From Nocardia neocaledoniensis (GTDB lineage: Bacteria; Actinomycetota; Actinomycetes; Mycobacteriales; Mycobacteriaceae), in NCBI RefSeq assembly GCF_003182135.1, contig NZ_QGTL01000001.1, positions 124,001-188,000 of the forward strand: a stretch of 64,000 bases of DNA, written 5' to 3'. The position numbers were made by a program, and so were the translations under genes. The notes below the pieces were generated by a model that was not told the DNA's origin, searched no databases, and worked only from the letters and a program-made list of their open reading frames with translations. Numbering within the stretch: the stretch's first letter is position 1; each line of letters opens with the position of its first letter. Of the stretch, positions 48,842-58,482 are shown one piece after another.

Positions 48842-48862
48842 GGGCACTCGACCAGAGTGCCC
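48842..48862 (+). terminator. Hairpin after aconitase
   Basis: GGGCACTC (48842-48849) and GAGTGCCC (48855-48862) pair perfectly with a 5-base loop. It may end or attenuate acn transcription before the regulator gene. Confidence 0.55.
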
Positions 48863-48874
48863 GTCATGCCACAG

Positions 48875-48901
48875 CCCCCGCCTCGGTCTCCGGGGCGGGG
48901 G
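48875..48901 (+). terminator. Second GC-rich hairpin before the TetR gene
   Basis: CCCCCGCC and GGCGGGGG pair around an inner CGG-TCT-CCG. It lies 26 bases before the regulator start. Together with the first hairpin it may lower read-through from acn into the regulator gene. Confidence 0.5.
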
Positions 48902-48926
48902 TCGGTGTATCCCCGTTGGAGGACTC

Positions 48927-49496
48927 ATGCCCAAGGTCAGCGACGACCATCTCGCCGCCCGGCGCAGCCAGATCCTCGACGGCGCGCGGCGCTGCTTCGC
49001 CGAATACGGCTACGAGGGCGCCACGGTGCGCCGCCTGGAAGAGGCGATCGGCCTCTCACGCGGCGCGATCTTCCACCACTTCCGCGACAAGGACGCGCTG
49101 TTCTTCGCGCTGGCCAAGGACGACGCCGAGCGCATGGCCGAGGTCGCGGCCAATCAGGGCATCGTGCAGGTCATGCGCGACATGCTCGCGCGCCCGGAGG
49201 AATTCAACTGGCTGGGCACCCGGCTCGAGATCGCGCGCCGCGTGCGCACCGATCCCGAATTCCGCGCGGGCTGGACCCAGCGCTCGGCCGAGCTCACCGC
49301 GGCCACCCTGGCCCGCCTCGAGCGCCGCAAGGCCGCGGGCGCGCTGCGCGACGACGTGCCCACCGACGTCCTGCTCGGCTATCTCGACCTCGTCCTGGAC
49401 GGCCTGATCGCCCGCATCGCCTCGGGCCACACCGACGACAACCTCTCCGCCGTCCTCGATCTCGTCGAGGCCTCGGTGCGCCGCAAGGAATCCTGA
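48927..49496 (+). CDS. acnR: TetR-family regulator of aconitase (AcnR-like)
   Basis: A 189-residue repressor. The N-terminal HTH reads RRSQILDGARRCFAEYGYEGATVRRLEEAIGL-type, with recognition helix LSRGAIFHHFRDKDALFFAL. The C-terminal ligand domain is helical. Its place directly after acn, in the same direction, matches acnR of C. glutamicum and Rv1474c. An AcnR-type operator lies upstream of acn. In C. glutamicum citrate-magnesium acts as ligand; that is assumed, not seen. GGAGG precedes the ATG. Confidence 0.88.
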   Translation: MPKVSDDHLAARRSQILDGARRCFAEYGYEGATVRRLEEAIGLSRGAIFHHFRDKDALFFALAKDDAERMAEVAANQGIVQVMRDMLARPEEFNWLGTRLEIARRVRTDPEFRAGWTQRSAELTAATLARLERRKAAGALRDDVPTDVLLGYLDLVLDGLIARIASGHTDDNLSAVLDLVEASVRRKES

Positions 49497-49553
49497 GCGC
49501 CGATTGCGCGCGCCGGGATCTTGCCCGGTGATAGTTGCGCCGCCGGGGATCGG

Positions 49554-50054
49554 CTAGTTCTCCAAGCCGCGCAACAGGATTCGAGCGATGCGGTCGAGGG
49601 CCTCGCGGTCGGCGGGGTCGAGGACCGACAGCATCGCCGTCTCGTTCCTGACATGGTCGCCGACGACCAGGTCGACCAGCTCGCGGCCCTCCTCGGTGAG
49701 CGCGACGCGCACCGCCCTGCGGTCGGCCGCGTCGGCGATGCGCCGGACCAGCCCCGCCCCCTCCAACCGGTCGATCCGGCCGGTCATGCCCGCCCGCGAG
49801 AGCATCAGGGTGTCGGCCAGGACCGAGGGGTTCAGCTCGAACGGCGCGCCCGCGCGGCGCAGCGCCGCGAGGACGTCGAATTCCCCACGCCGCAAGCCGT
49901 GTTCGGTGAACACCGCCTCGATCCGCGCCAGCGCCACGGTCATCAATCTGCCCAGCCTGCCGAAGACGGCCATCGCCGCCAGATCCAGGTCGGGTCGCTC
50001 GCGCCGCCACTGGGCGGCGATGGCGTCGACGGCGTCCGGTTCATCCATGGACAC
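49554..50054 (-). CDS. MarR-family regulator
   Basis: A 166-residue winged-helix regulator: RLMTVALARIEAVFTEHGLR, then EFDVLAALRRAGAPFELNPS, recognition helix LADTLMLSRAGMTGRIDRLE and the wing AGLVRRIADAADRRAVRVALTEEG-type. It senses phenolic acids or oxidants in other members; the ligand is unknown here. GTG 50054 lies 7 bases after a -10-like TAGAAT, so the mRNA may be leaderless; an ATG is 2 codons in. It is divergent from a cupin gene with a palindrome between them. Confidence 0.88.
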   Translation of the reverse strand: MSMDEPDAVDAIAAQWRRERPDLDLAAMAVFGRLGRLMTVALARIEAVFTEHGLRRGEFDVLAALRRAGAPFELNPSVLADTLMLSRAGMTGRIDRLEGAGLVRRIADAADRRAVRVALTEEGRELVDLVVGDHVRNETAMLSVLDPADREALDRIARILLRGLEN

Positions 50055-50072
50055 GATTCTATTCGCTGAGAT

Positions 50073-50092
50073 ATAGTTCGGTGGCGAATTAT
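50073..50092. promoter_or_regulatory. Palindrome between MarR and cupin genes
   Basis: ATAGTTCGGTGGCGAATTAT is a 20-bp imperfect palindrome (TTCG-GTGG-CGAA core with ATA/TAT ends). GCGAAT repeats at 50084 and 50099, and ATTCGC at 50061. It is a likely MarR operator for both divergent genes. Confidence 0.6.
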
Positions 50093-50113
50093 CAACCAGC
50101 GAATGGACTTGCC

Positions 50114-50608
50114 ATGACGAACCAGCGCGACATCGCCCTCTGCCTGCCGGAGCAGGCCGAGACCCTCGGCACCGATTCCGTCCGCCTGCGCCTGCTCACC
50201 GACGCGGACGCCAGCGACGGCACCGTGAGCACCCTGGAGGTCACCATGGACCGGGGCGCCGACGGCGCGGCGCCGCATTTCCACACCCGCTCCGACGAGC
50301 TGTTCTATGTCGCCGACGGCGAGCTCCAGGTGCTCGCGGGCGACCACATCCTCACCGTCGGCGCGGGCGGCTCGCTGGTGGTCCCCCGGCACATGCCGCA
50401 CGCCTTCGGCGCGACACCGGACAGCGGCGCGCGCATCCTCATCGCGTTGATGCCCGGCGTGCAGCGTTTCGAGTACTTCCGCCTGCTCGACCGCCTCCTC
50501 CGCGGCGAGGCCACGCACGACGAATTCCTCTCCGCCCAAGAGGAATTCGACAACCACTTCCTCGACGTGCCCGCCTGGCGCGCCGAACGCGAGGCCCAGC
50601 GCCGCTGA
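50114..50608 (+). CDS. Cupin-domain protein
   Basis: A 164-residue single-domain cupin. Motif 1 is seen in PHFHTRSDELFYVADGELQV (two His and Glu as metal ligands) and motif 2 in VVPRHMPHAFG (His). The barrel could hold Fe, Mn or Zn and act as a dioxygenase for quinones or flavonoids, as in quercetinase-like proteins. The long C-terminal helix region (FEYFRLLDRLLRGEATHDEF) is typical of that subgroup. ATG 50114 is chosen; an upstream in-frame GTG at 50081 would overlap the operator. Divergent MarR probably represses it until an aromatic compound appears. Confidence 0.85.
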   Translation: MTNQRDIALCLPEQAETLGTDSVRLRLLTDADASDGTVSTLEVTMDRGADGAAPHFHTRSDELFYVADGELQVLAGDHILTVGAGGSLVVPRHMPHAFGATPDSGARILIALMPGVQRFEYFRLLDRLLRGEATHDEFLSAQEEFDNHFLDVPAWRAEREAQRR

Positions 50609-50626
50609 TACCGGAACGCCACGACT

Positions 50627-51103
50627 GTGGCCGAGATTGCACCCGAAACGGGAACAACCACGCGCGAGCCCGCGGTTCTACGGCGTATGACGTTCTCCGT
50701 ACCGGTCCTCGTCCGCGGCTACGAGCTCGACACCCAGGGTCATCTCAACCACGCCGTCTACCACCAGTACGGTGAGCACGCCCGCTGGGAGCTGATGCGC
50801 GCTGCGGGTATCCCCCAGGACAAGTTCCTCGCCAGCGGCATCGGCGCGGTCGTACTCGAGTCGACGATCAAGTACCGCCGCGAGTTGCGCGGCGGCGACG
50901 AGATCACGGTGACCTGCGAACTCGACTTCGACGGCGGGAAGGTCTTCCGCTTCCACCACCAGATCCTCAAGCTCGACGGCACCGTGTCGGCGGAGATCAC
51001 GGTGGTGGCGGGTGCGATGGATCTGACCGAGCGCAAGCTGATCGCCGATCCCGCCGCACACTTCCGCGACCTCGCCGAACACCCCGAGCTGCTCGGCCTC
51101 TGA
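50627..51103 (+). CDS. Acyl-CoA thioesterase, hotdog fold (YbgC/4HBT-like)
   Basis: A 158-residue hotdog-fold protein. The active-site block is VRGYELDTQGHLNHAVYHQY, with Asp and His/Asn in the 'DxxGHVNN' position used by 4-hydroxybenzoyl-CoA thioesterase and FabM-like proteins. The long helix and strands (KYRRELRGGDEITVTCEL) follow. It hydrolyses an acyl- or aroyl-CoA. GTG 50627 is taken as start; an internal ATG at 50687 would give 138 residues and is also possible. It follows the cupin after 18 bases, so both may answer to the MarR regulator. Confidence 0.85.
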   Translation: MAEIAPETGTTTREPAVLRRMTFSVPVLVRGYELDTQGHLNHAVYHQYGEHARWELMRAAGIPQDKFLASGIGAVVLESTIKYRRELRGGDEITVTCELDFDGGKVFRFHHQILKLDGTVSAEITVVAGAMDLTERKLIADPAAHFRDLAEHPELLGL

Positions 51104-51386
51104 CCCGCGCGACACGGTCCGCCTCCCCCAGCAATTCCGGGGCGACGCTGGCCGTCGCGCCGCCCGGCGCGATAGCTGATCGATTGCCGAGGTGACGCGC
51201 CGATCTGCGTCCCGGTTGTCCGAAATTCTGTTCCCGCTAGGCGATCACGCGCCGCTCGGCGGTTTGCCCGGCACTCCGCAAATCTCGCGAACCCCCTCGG
51301 CGACGCCCGCGCGCACGCTATGATCCGAAGCACCTTCGGGGGTTCTGGCAAATCGCGAGCAGACGAGAAGATCGGAGTGAGTGCCC

Positions 51387-51806
51387 ATGACCGACGCCAT
51401 CCACCTCCCCGCTACCGCGTCGCCCCGGCATCGGGGCCCGGCGTTGCGCGGACTGCTGGTGGCCGAGTCCGATCGCGACATCTCGGTGCGCGTGGACGAC
51501 GGAACGTGGACCTTCGACCGCCGGGATGTCCTGCGGCTCACCGAAGATCACGCCGGGGCGGGCGAACGGCAGGTGCACGTGGACATCCGGCCGGGCGCCA
51601 CCGCCGATTTCACGCGCCGTATGCGGGTCGATCTCGTCGACCGGCCGATCACCCTGGCCACCGATCCCTCCGAGGCCCTCGGCGACGATCTGCTGGCCCA
51701 GGCCACCCGTACCTGGGCGGCCAAGCTGCGGATCGCCGAGCGCGGCGGCGTCACCGGTGCCACGTTCACCTTCCGCGACGGCATCAACTGCGACAGTCTC
51801 GACTGA
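51387..51806 (+). CDS. Putative graspetide (omega-ester RiPP) precursor or partner of the ATP-grasp ligase
   Basis: A 139-residue protein of unknown family. Residues 20-95 alternate beta-like stretches (ISVRVDDGTWTFDRRDVL, VHVDIRPGATADF, VDLVDRPITLATD). A helix follows, then a short tail ATFTFRDGINCDSLD (125-139) rich in Thr/Ser and Asp. Such a leader-plus-tail shape and the ATP-grasp gene 14 bases downstream suggest a precursor whose tail side chains are cross-linked by esters. The leader is longer than in most graspetides. It could instead be a recognition protein. ATG 51387 follows GGAG; a GTG lies 2 codons upstream. Confidence 0.55.
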   Translation: MTDAIHLPATASPRHRGPALRGLLVAESDRDISVRVDDGTWTFDRRDVLRLTEDHAGAGERQVHVDIRPGATADFTRRMRVDLVDRPITLATDPSEALGDDLLAQATRTWAAKLRIAERGGVTGATFTFRDGINCDSLD

Positions 51807-51820
51807 AACGGTCACGGGTC

Positions 51821-52780
51821 ATGGAACGCGCGACCGACGCGGTGCTCATCGTCTCCGAATCCGACGACCTGCACGCCGATGCGCTGGCCGCCACGCTCCG
51901 CGAACACCACCGGCTCGACCCGATCCGGCTGGACCTGCGCGACTTCCCCACCGAGACCGGCAGTTTCCGGCTCGACAAGGCGGGCACCAACCGCGCCCTC
52001 GCGCACATCCACGGTCTCGACGACGTGCGCGCGGTCTGGTGGCGCAGGCCCCATCCGTGCCGGGTCCCGCAGGGCGTGCGCGCCGCCGACGACGCGTTCC
52101 GCCAGGCCGAGTGCGACGGTTTCCTCCAGGGCATGCTCTGGTCGATCCCCGCCTACTGGGTCAACGACCCGGCCGCCGAGCGCACGGCGGCCCGCAAGAT
52201 CGTCCAGCTGGAGACGGCGCAGCGGGCGGGCTTCACCATTCCGGAGACGCTGATCACCAACGATCCGGACGAGGCCCGCAGTTTCGTCGAATCCCGTTCC
52301 GGCCCAGTGGTGTACAAGCGCACCGGCACCGGCCGTGGCGAATTCTCCGAGACCAGGATCGTCACCAGGCCCGAGCTGAGCAGGCTCGGCACGATCCGGT
52401 CGACGCCGACCACGTTCCAGGACTACGTCGAGGCCACCTGCGATCTGCGGGTGGTCTGGGTCGACGGCGTCGAATGGACGGTGCGCATCGATTCGCAGGC
52501 CGGTGTCGGGCGGGTCGATTCCCGGCTCGACACCTCGGTCGGGTTCGCGCCCGACCGGCTCCCTGCCTCGGTCAGCAAGTCCCTGGCCACTCTCATGGGC
52601 GCGCTCGGGCTGAGTTTCGGCGTCGTCGATCTGCGCCTCGGCCTCGACGGCGAGTACTACTTCCTCGAGGTGAACCCGCAGGGCCAGTTCGCCTACCTGG
52701 AGATCAAGACCGGGCTGCCGCTGTTCACCAGCCTGGCGCACCTGCTGGTGCGCGGGGACGGTGCCGTACCCGGCTGGTGA
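51821..52780 (+). CDS. ATP-grasp ligase of MvdC/MvdD type
   Basis: A 319-residue ATP-grasp protein. The N-terminal pre-ATP-grasp domain fits MvdD-like maturases: VLIVSESDDLHADALAATL, RLDLRDFPTETGSF and DVRAVWWRRP. The ATP-binding core has GPVVYKRTGTGRG and the metal site EVNPQGQF (Glu283, Asn285) with DLRVVWVDGVEWTVR before it. In known graspetide pathways such ligases join Asp/Glu carboxylates to Thr/Ser or Lys side chains of a precursor. It follows the 139-residue gene after 14 bases. No exporter, protease or acetyltransferase gene lies beside it. Confidence 0.82.
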   Translation: MERATDAVLIVSESDDLHADALAATLREHHRLDPIRLDLRDFPTETGSFRLDKAGTNRALAHIHGLDDVRAVWWRRPHPCRVPQGVRAADDAFRQAECDGFLQGMLWSIPAYWVNDPAAERTAARKIVQLETAQRAGFTIPETLITNDPDEARSFVESRSGPVVYKRTGTGRGEFSETRIVTRPELSRLGTIRSTPTTFQDYVEATCDLRVVWVDGVEWTVRIDSQAGVGRVDSRLDTSVGFAPDRLPASVSKSLATLMGALGLSFGVVDLRLGLDGEYYFLEVNPQGQFAYLEIKTGLPLFTSLAHLLVRGDGAVPGW

Positions 52781-52787
52781 CCGCTCC

Positions 52788-53060
52788 TCAGTCGGCCGGA
52801 TTCTTGCGCCGGTTCGCGCCGCCGCGGCCGCGCAACTCCACGTGCGATTCGACGAGCACGTTGTGAATGAAGCCGTACGAGCGGCCGGTGGCCCTGGCCA
52901 GTGAGCGAATGCTCGCGCCCGCCTCGTACTGCTTCTTCAACTGGGATTGCAGCCGGTCACGGGACTTGCCCGTGACGCGCGTGCCCTTGCCCAGCGCGCC
53001 CTTGCCGATCGTCGCCTTGCCCTTGGCCGATCTCGCGGCCTGTCTCGCACTGTCGCTCAT
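52788..53060 (-). CDS. Small helix-turn-helix protein
   Basis: A 90-residue basic protein conserved in actinobacteria. The N-terminal 35 residues are Lys/Gly-rich (KGKATIGKGALGKGTRVTGK). An HTH of the Hin/resolvase type follows: LKKQYEAGASIRSLARATGRSYGFIHNVLVES. The C-terminus is basic (RGRGGANRRKNPAD). It probably binds DNA without strong specificity; the role is unknown. ATG 53060 has GGAAGC upstream. It is convergent with the ATP-grasp gene and only 7 bases from its end. Confidence 0.8.
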   Translation of the reverse strand: MSDSARQAARSAKGKATIGKGALGKGTRVTGKSRDRLQSQLKKQYEAGASIRSLARATGRSYGFIHNVLVESHVELRGRGGANRRKNPAD

Positions 53061-53204
53061 GGCTTCCTCCGAGTCGCCGAGCAGCTGATTCCAGGCTAGA
53101 CACTCCGGCGGCGGTGATCAACGAAAACAGTGATCGAACTCACTCCGAGGCCGCGAGTTCCCTCCCGACACAGCGTTTCACGCCCGACACACCGGTCGGG
53201 CGCG

Positions 53205-54836
<1,632 letters not shown>

Positions 54837-54983
54837 AGGCTTCTCCTCGTGTCGGAAAGAAAGGTGGGCGCCGAACCGACCCATCGTGCACCGTCGGGCT
54901 CGGCGAGAACCACCCATTTTACCGACGCCGAACTCGGCCACCGAACCGGCGCCGCCCGGTGTGAGCGTGGTTACTCTCGATCC

Positions 54984-55748
54984 ATGACAACCGACCTAGC
55001 GGGCAGGACCGCCCTCGTCACCGGAGCGAGCCGGGGCATCGGCCTCGCCACCGCCGCCGAACTCATGCGCCGCGGCGCGAACGTGCTGATCACCGCGCGC
55101 AAACCCGAGCCGCTGGAGGCCGCCGCGCAGGAGCTGCGCGCGCTCGGCCACGCGGGGCAGGTGAGTGCCCTGGCGGGCAACGCCGGTGACGCCGACGCCC
55201 GCGCCGAGGCCGTCGCCAGGGCTGTCGCGGAGTTCGGTTCGCTCGACATCCTGGTCAACAACACGGGCATCAATCCGGTCTACGGCGCGCTGATGGACGC
55301 CGATCTCGGTGCGGTGAGCAAGATCTTCGACGTGAACGTGGTCGCCTCGCTCGGCTATGTGCAGCAGGCGTACCGGGCGTGGATGGCCGAGCACGGCGGC
55401 GCGGTGGTCAACGTGGCCAGTGTGGCGGGCATCCGGTCCTCGGGCGTGATCTCGGCCTACGGCGCGTCCAAGTCGGCGCTGATCCGGCTCACCGAGGAGC
55501 TGGCGTGGCAGCTGGGCCCGAAGATCCGGGTGAACGCGGTGGCGCCGGGCGTGGTGAAGACGAAGTTCGCCGACGCGCTGTATTCCGCCGACGAGGAGCG
55601 GGCGGCGAGTGTGTACCCGCTGAAGCGGCTCGGCGTGCCCGAGGACGTCGCCCGGCTGATCGCGTTCCTGGTCTCCGACGAGGCGGCGTGGATCACCGGC
55701 GACTGCGTGCGCGTCGACGGCGGCCTGCTCGCCACCGGCGGCATCTGA
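54984..55748 (+). CDS. Short-chain dehydrogenase/reductase
   Basis: A 254-residue classical SDR. Motifs: LVTGASRGIGLATAAEL (cofactor), VNNTGINPVYG (NNxG), Ser in NVASVAGIRSSG, Tyr and Lys in SAYGASKSALIRL, and the C-terminal GDCVRVDGGLL. Arg in ITARKPEP after beta-2 favours NADPH. It reduces a ketone or oxidises an alcohol; FabG-like steps are possible but the substrate is unknown. ATG 54984 is chosen. It is divergent from the ABC-F gene and ends at a strong hairpin before the MMPL gene. Confidence 0.9.
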   Translation: MTTDLAGRTALVTGASRGIGLATAAELMRRGANVLITARKPEPLEAAAQELRALGHAGQVSALAGNAGDADARAEAVARAVAEFGSLDILVNNTGINPVYGALMDADLGAVSKIFDVNVVASLGYVQQAYRAWMAEHGGAVVNVASVAGIRSSGVISAYGASKSALIRLTEELAWQLGPKIRVNAVAPGVVKTKFADALYSADEERAASVYPLKRLGVPEDVARLIAFLVSDEAAWITGDCVRVDGGLLATGGI

Positions 55749-55760
55749 GTCGTGCGCATT

Positions 55761-55788
55761 CCCCGCCCGCCACCTTGGGCGGGCGGGG
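55761..55788. terminator. Hairpin between SDR and MMPL genes
   Basis: CCCCGCCCGCC (55761-55771) and GGCGGGCGGGG (55778-55788) pair perfectly over 11 bp with a 6-base loop. It can end both convergent transcripts. Confidence 0.7.
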
Positions 55789-55794
55789 TCGCGG

Positions 55795-58155
55795 TCAGTC
55801 GGCGGTCTCGGTGCGACCGGTCGCGCTCGCCAGACCGTCGCCTGCCTCCTCGGCGCGCGCCGCCTCGGCCCGCGCCTGTTCCGCCCGCGCGAGCGGATCG
55901 AGCACCAGCGGCTCCGCGGCGGCCTCCGCTCGGCCCGCGGTCACCACACCCAGCGGATCACGTACCGGCACATCGTGTTTCGGCAACCGACTCGCGCCGC
56001 CCTCGTCGAGGCCCCACCGGTCGTGCAACCGGCGTAGGAAGTCCGGCGCGTACCAGTTGGCGTCGCCGAGCACCTTCATCGCGGCGGGCAGCAGGATGCC
56101 GCGCACCAGGGTGGCGTCGACGAGCACCGCCAGCGGCAGGCCGATGCCGAACGCCTTCATGAAGGTGATGTCGGAGGCCAGGAACCCGAGGAAGACCAGC
56201 GAGATGAGGATCGCGGCGGCGGTGACGATGCGCCCGGTGCGCTCGAGCCCCAGCGCGACGGCGGTCTCGTTCTTGCCGGTGCCGTCGTACTCCTCGCGGA
56301 TGCGCGCGAGCAGGAACACCTGGTAGTCCATCGCCAGACCGAACGCGGCGGCGAACAACATCACCGGCACCGTGGCGGCCAGGTCACCGGTGACGGTGAA
56401 GCCGAGCAGCCCGGACAGGTGACCGTCCTGGAAGATCCACACCAGCGCGCCGAAGGTGGCGGTCAGGCTCAACGCGCTCAGGACCATCGCGAGCACGGGC
56501 AGCACCACGCTGCCGGTGAGCGCGAACAGCACGATCAGCATCACGATCAGCACGAAGCCCAGTGCCCACGGCAGCGCGTCGGAGATGGCGGCGAGGGAGT
56601 CGACATTGGCCGCGGCGACGCCACCGACGAGCAGCGTGCTCGGCGTCGGCACCGCCCTGACCCGCTCGACCAGCGCGGACAGCTCGTCGCTGTCGGCGGT
56701 GGCGGGCACGATCGACAGGTACACCGCGCGCTCCGCGCGGAACCGGGCGGCGGCCGCGGTCGGTTCGGCCAGCAGGCCGCCCTGGGCGTAGCTGCCGGTG
56801 GCGGTGTCGACCCGGCGGACGTGGTCCAGGTCCGACATCTCGCGGGCGATCGCGTCCAGGCCGCCCGCGCTGTAGGCGCTGTCGGGCAGCACCGCGACGA
56901 GGGTGTTCTGGTCGCTCTCGCCGAAGTCGCGCTGCACGATCTCGGTGACCTGCCGGGAGTTCATCGATTCCGGCAGTGTGCGTTCGTCCGGGAAGCCCAG
57001 CTTCACCCCGAGGAACGGCGCGCCCAGCAACAGCAGCACGGCGGTGACGGCGAGCCCGATCGGGATCGGCTTGCGCATGACCGCGGTGGCGAGCTTGTGC
57101 CAGGCGCCTTCGCCGGGCGCGGGGCGCGGCGCCCGCAGGAACCACCAGCCGAGCTGGCCCTTGTCGATCCTGGTGCCGAGCAGCAGCAGCGTGGCGGGCA
57201 GCACGGTCAGCGAGACGGTCGCGGCCAGCGCCGCGACGACGATGCCCGCGTAACCCATGGACCGGATGGCCAGCTGCGGGAAGAACAGCAGACCGGCCAG
57301 CGCCACGGCGACGGTCAGCGCCGAGAAGGCCACGGTGCGTCCGGCGGTGCGCAGCGTGGTCGCGACGGCGCCGGCCGGGCCGCGGCCGTCGGCGAGTTCG
57401 TCGCGGTAGCGGTTGACCACCAGCAGGCTGTAATCGATGGCGAGCCCGAGCCCGAGCAGGGTGGCCACGTTGGTCGCGGTGACCGACAGCGGGATGAACA
57501 GGGTCAGCAGCCACAGCGTGCCCATGGTCGTGAGCACCGTGGCGACCGCGACGAGCAGCGGCAGGCCGGCCGCGACCAGGCCGCCGAAGACGAACAGCAG
57601 CGCGATCAGGGTGAGCGGGAACGCGATCGCCTCGCCCTTGACGATGTCGCTCTTGCTCTGTTCGACGGTCTCGTGCAGCAGCATCGCGAAGCCGCCGACC
57701 CGGACCTGCAGGGTGCCCTGCTGTCCGGTGAGCTCGTCGGCGATGGCGGCGACGCGCAGATCGACCTCGCGTTCGGTGCCGAGCACGCTCGCCAGGATCA
57801 TGCCCTGCTTGCCGTCGACGCTGCGCAGCGCGGGCTGGTGGGTGGTCCAGTACGACAGCACCTCGGCAACGCCGTCGCGTTCCTGCAGGTTGGCGACGAG
57901 CGCGGTGGCGGCGGCGGTGGATTCGGGGTCGTCGACCGAGTCCTCGGTCTCCACCAGCAGCAGCAGATTCGGTGGGGCCTGGCCGAACTCGTCGCGCAGG
58001 ACCTCGAGCGCGCGGCTGGATTCGCTGCCGGCATCGGTGTATCCGCCGCCCTCCACCCGCTCGAACAGCGTGGCGCCGAGCGCGCCGAGCAGCAGCGCCA
58101 GCACCGCGAAAACCCCGAGCACCCAGCGGCTGCGCCGCCTGGTGAATTCGAACAC
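55795..58155 (-). CDS. MMPL-family RND transporter
   Basis: A 786-residue membrane exporter with two repeats of one helix, an external domain and a bundle of helices. The first half carries GLGLAIDYSLLVVNRYRDEL with the Asp-Tyr pair of the proton relay, and the second half AFGLAMDYQVFLLARIREEY. External loops have TEDSVDDPESTAAATALVANL. MMPL proteins export lipids such as trehalose monomycolate or other polyketide lipids. The C-terminal tail (about 70 residues) is Ala/Glu-rich and short compared with MmpL3, so it is likely another lipid exporter. GTG start at 58155. Confidence 0.9.
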   Translation of the reverse strand: MFEFTRRRSRWVLGVFAVLALLLGALGATLFERVEGGGYTDAGSESSRALEVLRDEFGQAPPNLLLLVETEDSVDDPESTAAATALVANLQERDGVAEVLSYWTTHQPALRSVDGKQGMILASVLGTEREVDLRVAAIADELTGQQGTLQVRVGGFAMLLHETVEQSKSDIVKGEAIAFPLTLIALLFVFGGLVAAGLPLLVAVATVLTTMGTLWLLTLFIPLSVTATNVATLLGLGLAIDYSLLVVNRYRDELADGRGPAGAVATTLRTAGRTVAFSALTVAVALAGLLFFPQLAIRSMGYAGIVVAALAATVSLTVLPATLLLLGTRIDKGQLGWWFLRAPRPAPGEGAWHKLATAVMRKPIPIGLAVTAVLLLLGAPFLGVKLGFPDERTLPESMNSRQVTEIVQRDFGESDQNTLVAVLPDSAYSAGGLDAIAREMSDLDHVRRVDTATGSYAQGGLLAEPTAAAARFRAERAVYLSIVPATADSDELSALVERVRAVPTPSTLLVGGVAAANVDSLAAISDALPWALGFVLIVMLIVLFALTGSVVLPVLAMVLSALSLTATFGALVWIFQDGHLSGLLGFTVTGDLAATVPVMLFAAAFGLAMDYQVFLLARIREEYDGTGKNETAVALGLERTGRIVTAAAILISLVFLGFLASDITFMKAFGIGLPLAVLVDATLVRGILLPAAMKVLGDANWYAPDFLRRLHDRWGLDEGGASRLPKHDVPVRDPLGVVTAGRAEAAAEPLVLDPLARAEQARAEAARAEEAGDGLASATGRTETAD

Positions 58156-58482
58156 CGGATATACCCCTTACTCGTCACGCCTCGCGCGCTCGCGCACCTC
58201 GATCTGCGGGGCGGCGGCCGATCACCGGCCGGTCCGCCTCGGCGGCCCGAACCTGTTGGCGGGTCGGCGCGTTCGCCCGGCGATGGTAGCAACATCGTGG
58301 CGCGTGCGCGGGCCCTCGGGGCGGGTGCGCGTACCGGCCCCGAGGGCCGCGTCGCCCGCCGGCGGGGCGACCGGCCGCGCGTCGGTCGCGCGCCGTCGTC
58401 CGCCGTCGGTGCCCCGGCAGGCATCAGGGCGCCGATTGCCCTGTGCCACTGTGCGATTCGCGGCGGCAGCCACCGGGTCGGG
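58156..58482. other. 327-bp GC-rich intergenic region
   Basis: No gene, RNA or clear operator was recognised. It separates the MMPL start from the end of the lycopene cyclase-family gene, both on the reverse strand. It should hold the MMPL promoter. Open frames here have no family features. Confidence 0.55.
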
